Shown: positions 15,781 to 21,729 of the stretch, in pieces
Layout: each line of letters opens with the position of its first letter
How positions within the stretch are numbered: position 1 is the stretch's first letter
Notes under the pieces: model-generated
The model's input: only the letters and a program-made list of their open reading frames with translations
The model's database searches: none
What the model was told of the DNA's origin: nothing
Made by a program: the position numbers and the translations under genes
DNA from: Halieaceae bacterium
GTDB taxonomy: Bacteria; Pseudomonadota; Gammaproteobacteria; Pseudomonadales; Halieaceae
Assembly (NCBI GenBank): GCA_003523185.1
Contig: DPGN01000088.1
Span: 1-21,729 of the forward strand
Direction of reading: 5' to 3'
Length of the DNA: 21,729 bases

Positions 15781-16533
15781 ATGCTTGCAATTGGTTTTTT
15801 TGTTGTTGCGCTTATTTATTCCGCCGTAGGCTTTGGCGGTGGCTCAACCTATATCGCGCTGCTGGCCTTAAGTGATCATCCGGCCGAAGTTATTCCGCTC
15901 ATTGCGCTGCCCTGCAACATTGCGGTGGTCTCCGTCGGCAGCTATCTCGCGGTGCACCGGCGAGACTTTGATTGGCGGCTGTCCGTTCCGTTTTTTGTAG
16001 CCTCTGTCCCTATGGCATTTGTCGGTGGTTTAATCCCGCTGGACGCTACCGTCTATTTTCTACTGCTGGGCTTGAGCCTCGCTATTGCTGGTGTGAGCTT
16101 GATAGTCCGTACGGCACCTGACGAAGCAACGACCTTGGGCGCACGCGGCTGGGGGTTGGCCAGTGTTATAGGGGGAGGGCTGGGTCTACTCTCGGGCATG
16201 GTAGGCATAGGTGGTGGGATCTTCCTAGCACCCATCTTGCATCACCTCCGCTGGGCTTCGAGTAAAACGATTGCTGCATTGTGCAGTTTTTTCATCTTGA
16301 TCAATTCATTGAGTGGGTTGGCGGGACAGATTCTCAAGACGGGCACTTACTCTGCTGTATCCGGACTTTACGAAGCGATTCCACTGTTGATTGCAGTCGC
16401 CATAGGTGGCGTTGTTGGCGGCAGGTTTGTGATTGAAGGCGTTGCTAACCAGCGAGTTGCGCAACTGACAGGCCTCTTAGTCTGCGTTGTGGGGCTTCGT
16501 ATTCTGTGGGCATGGACTGCCTACCTTCATTAG
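15781..16533 (+). CDS. TSUP (TauE/SafE) family membrane permease
   Basis: 250 residues from ATG 15781, with about eight hydrophobic segments. The two half-repeats each carry the TSUP signature: SAVGFGGGS near residues 14-22 and GMVGIGGGIFLAP near 140. The family exports sulfite, sulfoacetate or other small organic anions. The frame is open back to 15703, but those residues are not family-like; GTG 15766 is the other reasonable start. Neither has a good ribosome-binding site. It lies 88 bases after the phosphorylase gene on the same strand, with no terminator seen, so it could be read through. A role in exporting sulfite from a TauD reaction is conceivable given two TauD-type genes nearby, but nothing in the sequence links them. 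Confidence 0.85.
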   Translation: MLAIGFFVVALIYSAVGFGGGSTYIALLALSDHPAEVIPLIALPCNIAVVSVGSYLAVHRRDFDWRLSVPFFVASVPMAFVGGLIPLDATVYFLLLGLSLAIAGVSLIVRTAPDEATTLGARGWGLASVIGGGLGLLSGMVGIGGGIFLAPILHHLRWASSKTIAALCSFFILINSLSGLAGQILKTGTYSAVSGLYEAIPLLIAVAIGGVVGGRFVIEGVANQRVAQLTGLLVCVVGLRILWAWTAYLH

Positions 16534-16547
16534 AAGGCTGTGGTGTA

Positions 16548-17018
16548 TCAACGAAACTTAGCCGAGGTGATGAACTGGGAGAAGCGCTCACACCAGATGA
16601 CCACCGAGTTGAATCTCAGATCGTTGATTTCGGCAATATTTTCTAACGCGAATCCCTCGAACGTCTTGATAGACCCCACCTGCGCACTCTGCTCCTTTAT
16701 TTTTAAGAAGGCCTCTTCGGTCTCAATATACTGAGGGGTGAGATAGAGTCGGTAGTCCGGGCCGGGTGATAGTTCTCCCTCAAAAACAATGGTGTCTTTG
16801 TAGAGTCTGATCTCACCGTCGCCCCAATGAAAAGCATCGCTGTCAGCTCTCTCTCGATCAAACCTTGCGGTGAACTGGGGCCCGGTCGTTTGCGCTTCCT
16901 CTACTGCGGCAATATTTGGTGCCTCTGGCTCAATCAGTATTGGGAGAGAGTAGACTCCCATGGCGAAGCCAATAGCACCCATGCCAAGATGGCTTAGGGT
17001 CAGTAGCAAGTAGCGCAT
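16548..17018 (-). CDS. membrane-anchored DM13 domain protein
   Basis: 156 residues. The N-terminus (MRYLLLTLSHLGMGAIGFAMGVYSLP) is a signal anchor, then a linker, then a DM13 domain (about 60-156). Recognised from FHWGDGEIRLYK, LSPGPDYRLYLTP, VGSIKTFEGF and the C-terminal VVIWCERFSQFITSAKF with the conserved Cys (C143). DM13 domains are extracytoplasmic and have been proposed to take part in redox or electron transfer through that cysteine; the bacterial role is unknown. AGGGAA lies five bases before the ATG. Its stop is 15 bases from the convergent TSUP gene, and it is divergent from the cyclase gene across 120 bases. Confidence 0.8.
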   Translation of the reverse strand: MRYLLLTLSHLGMGAIGFAMGVYSLPILIEPEAPNIAAVEEAQTTGPQFTARFDRERADSDAFHWGDGEIRLYKDTIVFEGELSPGPDYRLYLTPQYIETEEAFLKIKEQSAQVGSIKTFEGFALENIAEINDLRFNSVVIWCERFSQFITSAKFR

Positions 17019-17138
17019 GATGGTTCCCTAGTTTTTATGTCAACGGGGGCACAACGCTCCGACGTCTAGCGCTCCAAGTCAAGGTCGAATACCTTAGTGC
17101 GATAAACACAGCGATCTATCGTCTCGCAGGAGGCCATA

Positions 17139-17939
17139 ATGCCACTCAAAAAAGCGCTTGTTGGCGTCTCAATGCTTCTCATTTCGGCCACCACATCAGC
17201 CAATCCTCTAGCCGGTTACCGGCCTGTCGATCTAACTCACAGTTTCGATGAAGATACGATTTACTGGCCCACCGAAAACGATTTCGAGCACGAGAAGCGC
17301 TTCGAGGGCATAACCGAGGGCGGCTGGTACTACACAGCATTTAGCGTTCATACCGCTGAGCATGGCGGTACCCACATGGATGTGCCCATCCATTTTGCAG
17401 ATGGGACATGGACAGCCGACGAAGTACCGCTTTCGAGTCGCATCCTTCCAGCTATTGTGGTTGACGTTAGGGCCGAAGCGGCGAGTGATCGAGACTTTTT
17501 ACTGACGCGCCAACATCTCGAAGCTTGGGAATCACAGTATGGCCGCATACCTGAGAATGTGGCCGTTCTAATGAACACAGGCTATGCGCACTTTTGGCCT
17601 GATCGGGAGCGTTACATGGGGACTGCTTCAAGGGGAAATGCCGCGGTGGCGAAACTCCATTTCCCGGGGTTCTCAGCTTCGGCCGCGCGATTTCTGGGGA
17701 AGGAGCGAGGGGTTGCGGCAGTAGGACTGGATACGCCCAGTATTGATTTTGGCCAGTCCAAGGACTTTATCGTTCATCAAATACTTTACGAGCAGAATAT
17801 TATTGGCTTTGAGAACATAGCGGCGATGGATGAATTGCCAGCCACGGGATCCTGGCTTTTCGCTCTGCCTATGAAGATCAAAGGAGGCAGCGGCGGACCA
17901 CTAAGAGTCATTGCTTTGGTGCCAGAGTCGGCGTCTTAA
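17139..17939 (+). CDS. exported cyclase/kynurenine-formamidase-like hydrolase
   Basis: 266 residues. A signal peptide (MPLKKALVGVSMLLISATTSA, cleavage about residue 21) precedes a cyclase-family domain (PF04199). The metal-binding motif HGGTHMDVPIHF spans residues 75-86 with H75, H79, D81 and H85, and GVAAVGLDTPSIDFG is the second conserved segment. Relatives include bacterial kynurenine formamidase (KynB), isatin hydrolase and polyketide cyclases. The signal peptide makes a periplasmic location likely, unlike cytosolic KynB, so the substrate probably differs. AGGAGG at 17128-17133 is five bases before ATG. No other tryptophan-degradation gene is nearby. The DUF2237 gene follows after 13 bases. 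Confidence 0.88.
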   Translation: MPLKKALVGVSMLLISATTSANPLAGYRPVDLTHSFDEDTIYWPTENDFEHEKRFEGITEGGWYYTAFSVHTAEHGGTHMDVPIHFADGTWTADEVPLSSRILPAIVVDVRAEAASDRDFLLTRQHLEAWESQYGRIPENVAVLMNTGYAHFWPDRERYMGTASRGNAAVAKLHFPGFSASAARFLGKERGVAAVGLDTPSIDFGQSKDFIVHQILYEQNIIGFENIAAMDELPATGSWLFALPMKIKGGSGGPLRVIALVPESAS

Positions 17940-17952
17940 AAGGGACATAGTT

Positions 17953-18342
17953 ATGAAAGCGGAAGGCTTACCCCAATCGCAGCAAAATGTTTTTGGTGAA
18001 CCCATTGAGATGTGTTGTAACGACCCTTTGACCGGTTTCTATCGAGATGGTCATTGCAATACGGGGCCCAATGATTTGGGCACGCACACCGTCTGTGCGC
18101 TCATGACAGATGAGTTTCTCGAGTACTCTGCGGCAGCGGGTAACGATCTCAGTACGCCTCGACCCGAATTCAACTTTCCGGGTCTGGTCGCTGGTAATCG
18201 ATGGTGTCTTTGTGCCATGCGTTGGGAGCAGGCGCACAGAGCAGGGAAGGCACCAAAGCTCTATCTGAAGGCCACCAATATCGTGACTTTGAGAGCCATT
18301 CCATTAGAAATTCTTAAGCCCTATGCACTAGATCTCGTCTGA
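17953..18342 (+). CDS. DUF2237 family protein
   Basis: 129 residues from ATG 17953; AGGGA at 17941-17945 is the ribosome-binding site. The open frame reaches back to 17911 but overlaps the cyclase gene. The family pattern is clear: NVFGEPIEMCCNDPLTGFYR, DGHCNTGPNDLGTHTVCALM, GNDLSTPRPEFNFPGL and RWCLCAMRW. Six cysteines (C21, C22, C35, C48, C85, C87) could bind metal or form disulfides. No signal peptide. The function of the family is not established. It is probably co-transcribed with the cyclase gene. Confidence 0.85.
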   Translation: MKAEGLPQSQQNVFGEPIEMCCNDPLTGFYRDGHCNTGPNDLGTHTVCALMTDEFLEYSAAAGNDLSTPRPEFNFPGLVAGNRWCLCAMRWEQAHRAGKAPKLYLKATNIVTLRAIPLEILKPYALDLV

Positions 18343-18505
18343 GTGAGAACTAATAACGGTTTTGGAGGATGGTCTCCGAAATGGCTCTACTGATACATTC
18401 GCGCGACATGCATGAGTGAATACACAACAGGTGAATCACTGAAGTGCGGAGAGCGAGTTCTTTTCAACTCATTTTCGAGATAACACCGTTAGTTGTGGGG
18501 GAAAA

Positions 18506-19327
18506 ATGAAAGTATCGCGTGTGGCAGGGGCGCTCGGAGCGGAAGTCACCGACATCGACGTCAGTGCGTCGCTTGCAGACGGCAGCATCGGTGTTATCCG
18601 TGATCTACTCAACGAGCATGAAGTGCTCTTTTTCAGGGATCAGGGTATTGCGCCAAGTGAGCAACGCGATATGGCGCGGCTGTTTGGCCCGTTACAGACA
18701 CATCCAGCCTACGATACGGTCGATGGATTGCCTGAAGTCATGCTACTTGAGAGCACGGAAGCGAAGCCTTCCAAGATTGAGGTCTGGCACTCCGATATGA
18801 CCTTCCGCCAGCATCCGCCTTCAGTCACTGTCCTAAGGGGGGTCACTATTCCCACGGTGGGTGGGGACACCTTGTTTGCCAGCATGACGTCAGCGTACGA
18901 CGGACTTTCAGCGGGTATGAAGGCCTACCTTGAGCCGTTGATTGCGGTCCATGACTTCTCGCAGGGGTTCAAAGAGAGTCTTGCAGAGCCGGGAGGTCGC
19001 GAGCGTTTGGCCGGTGCGCTGACGGATAACCCGCCGGTACGTCATAAGGTCATTCAGACGCACCCGGAGACGGGAAAGAAGGTCATTTTCGTGAATGCCT
19101 TATTCACCTCGCATATCGAGGGTGTCTCGCCACTAGAGTCCTCAGAAGTGCTCAATTTTTTGTATCGGCATTGTGTCTTACCGGAGTACACCTGCCGCTT
19201 CAACTGGGCGGTCGATAGTCTCGTCTTGTGGGATAACCGAAGCACCCAGCACAAACCGGTAAATGACTTCTTGCCCGCAAGCCGAGCGCTGCACCGCGTT
19301 GTCAGTGAGGGTGATTTACCTTATTGA
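18506..19327 (+). CDS. TauD/TfdA family Fe(II)/2-oxoglutarate dioxygenase (second copy)
   Basis: 273 residues. The iron triad is VWHSD (H95, D97) and H249; the arginines R260 and R264 are again 11 and 15 residues after the distal His. It is clearly homologous to the dioxygenase at 5626 (shared VGGDTLFA, THPETG, LYVNNAF/IFVNALF TSHI) but diverged, so it is an old paralogue or separate acquisition and not a recent duplication. The N-terminus (MKVSRVAGALGAEVTDIDVS) is shorter than in the first copy. GGGGG lies six bases before ATG. Substrate unknown. Its stop is one base from the convergent symporter gene. Confidence 0.9.
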   Translation: MKVSRVAGALGAEVTDIDVSASLADGSIGVIRDLLNEHEVLFFRDQGIAPSEQRDMARLFGPLQTHPAYDTVDGLPEVMLLESTEAKPSKIEVWHSDMTFRQHPPSVTVLRGVTIPTVGGDTLFASMTSAYDGLSAGMKAYLEPLIAVHDFSQGFKESLAEPGGRERLAGALTDNPPVRHKVIQTHPETGKKVIFVNALFTSHIEGVSPLESSEVLNFLYRHCVLPEYTCRFNWAVDSLVLWDNRSTQHKPVNDFLPASRALHRVVSEGDLPY

Positions 19328-19328
19328 T

Positions 19329-20759
19329 TTACGCGGTTTCGCGAAGGTAGGCCTCTACCTCACGTCTCACCATCGGCGCAAATAGATACAGCGCGACCAA
19401 ATTGGGTAGCGCAATGAGGAAAATCATTGCATCCGAGAAGTCTAGGACGGCTTTGAGCTCTAAAACACAGCCGAGTGCAAAGAACGTCAGAAAGACCAAC
19501 TGGAAGCCGAGCGTTCGCCACTTGCCCACGCCAACAAGGTAATTCCACGCCTGAAGTCCGTAGTACGACCAAGCAAGTGCAGTTGAAAACGCAAACAAGA
19601 CTGCGGCGAAGGCTATCAGATAGGGCGACCATGGAATGTGAAACGCGAAGGCGGCAGAGGTGACCTCAATGCCCGAGAGTCCCCCACCCATCAGTCCATT
19701 GGGCAGTGCCGTGGTCAGTATGACCAATGAGCTTAGCGTGAGGACCACAACGGTATCGATAAAAGGCTCGAGCAACCCCACAAAGCCCTCGGATGCGGGT
19801 GCGCGCGTCTGAACAGCTGAGTGCGCAATGGAGGCCGATCCCAGCCCCGCCTCGTTAGAGAAGAGTGCACGTTGGAATCCCATGATGAGTGCGCCCAGTG
19901 CACCCCCCGCCATTGCATCCGCACCAAATGCGCTGGATACGGCCGTCGATATGGCCAACGGGATGTTCTGCCAGCTCAGACTGATGATGACGAGACAGCC
20001 AATAATGTAGATACCCGCCATGAAGGGCACTATGTAGGCAGCCACTCGAGCGATCGACGTGATACCTCCGATGATGACTAACCCTACGATGCCTGCCAGA
20101 GCCAATCCGAATAGCAGTGAGTAGTCAGTTAGGAAGCTCGTCTCTCCACCTGTGATGACGAGCATTTGTTGATAGGCCTGATTGGACTGAAACATATTCC
20201 CAACACCAAAACAGCCGATGACCAGTGCGAGCGCGTAAATGCCGCCCAATGTCCTTCCGATTCGAGGACAATTGCGTTCTTTGAAATACCCATCGAGATA
20301 ATACATGGGGCCACCCGAGACAGAGCCGTCCGCGTGCACTTGTCGATACTTCACGCCTAGGGTGCACTCGATCAGCTTTGTCGACATCGAGAGGAATCCT
20401 GCGACAAAAAGCCAGAAGGCCGCACCTGCGCCGCCCAAACTAATAGCCACAGCAACGCCACCAATATTGCCAACTCCGACAGTACCTGAAATAGCCGTAG
20501 CTAACGCTCTGAAGTGACTGATTTCACCCTCGGCTGATGGGTCCTTGAAGTCGCCTCGCACGTGACGAACTGCCAACCAAAAGCCCCTGATATTGATGAA
20601 TCGAAGGTAAAGCGTAAAAAAGAGCGCACCAATGGCGAGCCAAGCGACAACCAGCGGCACCTGTTGACCAAAGACTGGGACCGAAAAAAAGACAAACGCA
20701 GAGAGTGCGCTTGCCAGCGGTGCCATGAAAGCATCGATCGATGCGGCCAACGTATCCAT
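19329..20759 (-). CDS. AGCS family sodium:alanine/glycine symporter
   Basis: 476 residues with about 10-11 hydrophobic segments. AGCS signatures are present: ALATAISGTVGVGNIGGVAVA (about residues 86-106) and ALFSNEAGLGSASIAHSA (about 313-330), plus the SGGPMYYLDGYF segment. It imports alanine, glycine or related amino acids with sodium across the inner membrane. Length is normal. AAGGAA lies five bases before the ATG. No glycine riboswitch is seen in the short upstream region. The 50-residue membrane protein gene ends 79 bases upstream on the same strand and may share its transcript. Confidence 0.93.
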   Translation of the reverse strand: MDTLAASIDAFMAPLASALSAFVFFSVPVFGQQVPLVVAWLAIGALFFTLYLRFINIRGFWLAVRHVRGDFKDPSAEGEISHFRALATAISGTVGVGNIGGVAVAISLGGAGAAFWLFVAGFLSMSTKLIECTLGVKYRQVHADGSVSGGPMYYLDGYFKERNCPRIGRTLGGIYALALVIGCFGVGNMFQSNQAYQQMLVITGGETSFLTDYSLLFGLALAGIVGLVIIGGITSIARVAAYIVPFMAGIYIIGCLVIISLSWQNIPLAISTAVSSAFGADAMAGGALGALIMGFQRALFSNEAGLGSASIAHSAVQTRAPASEGFVGLLEPFIDTVVVLTLSSLVILTTALPNGLMGGGLSGIEVTSAAFAFHIPWSPYLIAFAAVLFAFSTALAWSYYGLQAWNYLVGVGKWRTLGFQLVFLTFFALGCVLELKAVLDFSDAMIFLIALPNLVALYLFAPMVRREVEAYLRETA

Positions 20760-20838
20760 AGTGATTCCTTACTTTTTTATTTGGCAACCCAGCGATTAGC
20801 TTCCAACTTCTCGTATTGCAGAGCCGAGGAACAACGGT

Positions 20839-20991
20839 TTAACTGCGACTTCGAATTTCGCGTGCCGCGCCAAGTGCGATACCAACACCAATCCACACGG
20901 CTTCATTGGTCAACACGTAGAGCACCACGCCAAAGACCACGCCAATGCCAATCGACAGTCCTTGAGGGCGACTTGGTTTATTGTTTTCCAC
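20839..20991 (-). CDS. small glycine-rich membrane protein, 50 residues
   Basis: This gene is easy to miss because it starts with GTG and is very short. From 20991 it encodes MENNKPSRPQ, then a hydrophobic run (LSIGIGVVFGVVLYVL), TNEA, a second run (VWIGVGIALGAA) and a basic tail REIRSRS ending in TAA at 20839. That is two membrane segments with glycine-zipper spacing, a basic C-terminus, and no internal stops. An in-frame TGA lies three codons upstream, fixing the start region; GTGAG is a weak ribosome-binding site 9 bases upstream. It reads like the small glycine-rich membrane proteins often found beside transporters. Function unknown. A longer frame in another phase overlaps it but is not protein-like. 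Confidence 0.7.
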   Translation of the reverse strand: MENNKPSRPQGLSIGIGVVFGVVLYVLTNEAVWIGVGIALGAAREIRSRS

Positions 20992-21009
20992 GGTTTTTCA
21001 CTCACGTTT

Positions 21010-21024
21010 GGCAATGGAATTGCC
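21010..21024. promoter_or_regulatory. perfect dyad GGCAAT-GGA-ATTGCC in a divergent gap
   Basis: A 6-bp inverted repeat with a 3-base spacer lies between the divergent 50-residue and 85-residue membrane protein genes. The position suggests an operator, but no regulator gene is nearby and no family is recognised. Confidence 0.3.
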
Positions 21025-21105
21025 GTTTCCCAGAGGTGTCCAGCCTGAGGAAGTGGTAACTTGTAGTCAAGTCGCCGTCCCGATCGCGCAGAGTAGAGGG
21101 GACAA

Positions 21106-21363
21106 ATGAGCTTTAAAGAGACCTGTATCAAGATCATGGCTTGGCTAAACTTTGGGCTGGCACTCGCCGGCTTAGCGAAGTTTTTGCCTATTGGTTATCT
21201 GATGCTACTGTCGGTCTGGGAACCGATCGACCCAGCGGCTTATGAATGGTCGATCGACTTAATTTCCGATACGTACTTAATCGTCCTGGTCTGGTGTGTT
21301 GCGCTTGCCATTATCAAAGCAGTCAGCGGTCACTTCATCGTCAGGCCTTGGCGCCACCCATGA
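21106..21363 (+). CDS. small two-segment membrane protein, unknown
   Basis: 85 residues with a hydrophobic segment at about 9-37 (IMAWLNFGLALAGLAKFLPIG and onward) and another at about 55-75 (LIVLVWCVALAIIKAV), joined by an acidic loop (WEPIDPAAYEWSID). A strong AGGGGA lies five bases before ATG, which supports a real gene. The length and layout fit a small inner-membrane protein; I do not recognise the family. It is divergent from the 50-residue membrane protein gene and converges on the cupin gene. Confidence 0.7.
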   Translation: MSFKETCIKIMAWLNFGLALAGLAKFLPIGYLMLLSVWEPIDPAAYEWSIDLISDTYLIVLVWCVALAIIKAVSGHFIVRPWRHP

Positions 21364-21367
21364 TTCT

Positions 21368-21391
21368 AAAAGGCCCATGACAGCGCCTTTT
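21368..21391 (+). terminator. weak hairpin with T tract after the 85-residue protein gene
   Basis: AAAAGGC (21368-21374) and GCCTTTT (21385-21391) pair across a 10-base loop, just after the stop. The stem is A-T rich at its base and the T tract is short, so termination would be inefficient. A second, stronger structure lies at 21411-21464. Confidence 0.35.
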
Positions 21392-21447
21392 AACCCGCGG
21401 TGTACTTAGGCTTACGGACCCAGCACGAGGGCTGTCGTGACTTGGGT

Positions 21448-21729
21448 TTACTTCTGAGCGTAAGAGGCCGCCCCTAAGAAGTGTAGTGAGACGTAGGGTT
21501 CCTCACCCACCACCCAGCTATCGTGCGGTGACGGGGGTACGTAAAACACATCACCCGGATGCATCTCAACAATCTCACCATTGGCCATGGCAGCTGTAGC
21601 ACAGCCTGAGACCACCATTCCTACGTGCTCAACATGGCAATGCAACTCACCCAATGCCGCGCCAACGTCCTCTGACCATCGCCAGCCGGGTTGATAGGTG
21701 GCGCGTCCAATGGTCATTCCTCCAATTTC
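21448..21729 (-). CDS. cupin domain protein, C-terminal part (5' end outside window)
   Basis: The frame is open to the window edge. The ATG at 21717 is unlikely to be the start: a purine-rich GGAGGA touches it, and the codons upstream read EIGG, which fits the family pattern (GG-TIGRATYQPGWRWSE). Visible cupin motifs are HCHVEHVGMVVSG (first motif, with histidines), then MHPGDVFYVPPSPHDSWVVGEEP (second motif) and a final VSLHFLG strand. These small single-domain cupins bind a metal; the function is not predictable. The gene ends beside a hairpin and converges on the 85-residue protein gene. Confidence 0.8.
   Translation of the reverse strand, partial: EIGGMTIGRATYQPGWRWSEDVGAALGELHCHVEHVGMVVSGCATAAMANGEIVEMHPGDVFYVPPSPHDSWVVGEEPYVSLHFLGAASYAQK

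Noticed and set aside
20562..21059. 165-codon plus-strand open frame across the symporter start and the gap
   Set aside because: Very rich in Arg, Gln, Cys and Ser; it is antisense to the symporter N-terminus and to the 50-residue membrane protein.
20910..21137. 75-codon minus-strand open frame overlapping the 50-residue protein gene
   Set aside because: No membrane or domain pattern; the overlapping shorter frame is far more protein-like.
1..21729. CRISPR array, insertion sequence, integrase or prophage
   Set aside because: No regular repeats, transposase motifs or phage genes seen on either strand.

Overview
The window (about 21.7 kb) reads as ordinary bacterial chromosome, most likely from a marine-type gammaproteobacterium. 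That is an inference from the alaS - lysC - csrA - tRNA-Ser order, which is characteristic of Gammaproteobacteria, and from the accessory genes (TauD-type dioxygenases, an ACSF2-type acyl-CoA ligase, glucosylglycerate genes, an AGCS symporter). No insertion sequence, integrase, phage gene or CRISPR array is visible. Both ends cut through genes.

Layout. 1-3892 (+): end of an M23 peptidase, a Trm112-like protein, a HIT protein and alaS, closed by a terminator near 3930. 4007-5484 (+): lysC and csrA; the csrA ribosome-binding site lies inside a perfect 7-bp hairpin. 5626-6453: a TauD/TfdA dioxygenase separates csrA from its usual tRNA-Ser partner. 6454-6888: a structured non-coding stretch with a 17-nt copy of the tRNA 5' end, the intact tRNA-Ser(GCU), and a strong terminator. 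6889-7253: gene-free but structured, with a possible minus-strand small RNA. 7254-8930: an acyl-CoA ligase. 8967-10816 (-): an amidohydrolase translationally coupled to a secreted protein of unknown function.

10971-15692 (+) is the most coherent block. Four overlapping genes encode a glycerate kinase, an MPGP-type HAD phosphatase, a GpgS-like glucosyltransferase and a GH13_18 phosphorylase. Together they would form a closed cycle: NDP-glucose + 3-phosphoglycerate to glucosyl-phosphoglycerate, to glucosylglycerate, then phosphorolysis to glucose-1-phosphate + glycerate, and rephosphorylation of glycerate. Synthesis and recovery of one compatible solute are thus encoded in a single operon. A TSUP permease follows on the same strand.

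16548-21729 is a mosaic of short units: a membrane-anchored DM13 protein (-), an exported cyclase-family hydrolase with a DUF2237 protein (+), a second TauD-type dioxygenase (+), an AGCS sodium:amino-acid symporter (-) preceded by an easily missed 50-residue membrane protein (-), an 85-residue membrane protein (+), and a cupin truncated by the window end (-). Assignments rest on reading motifs; no database search was run.
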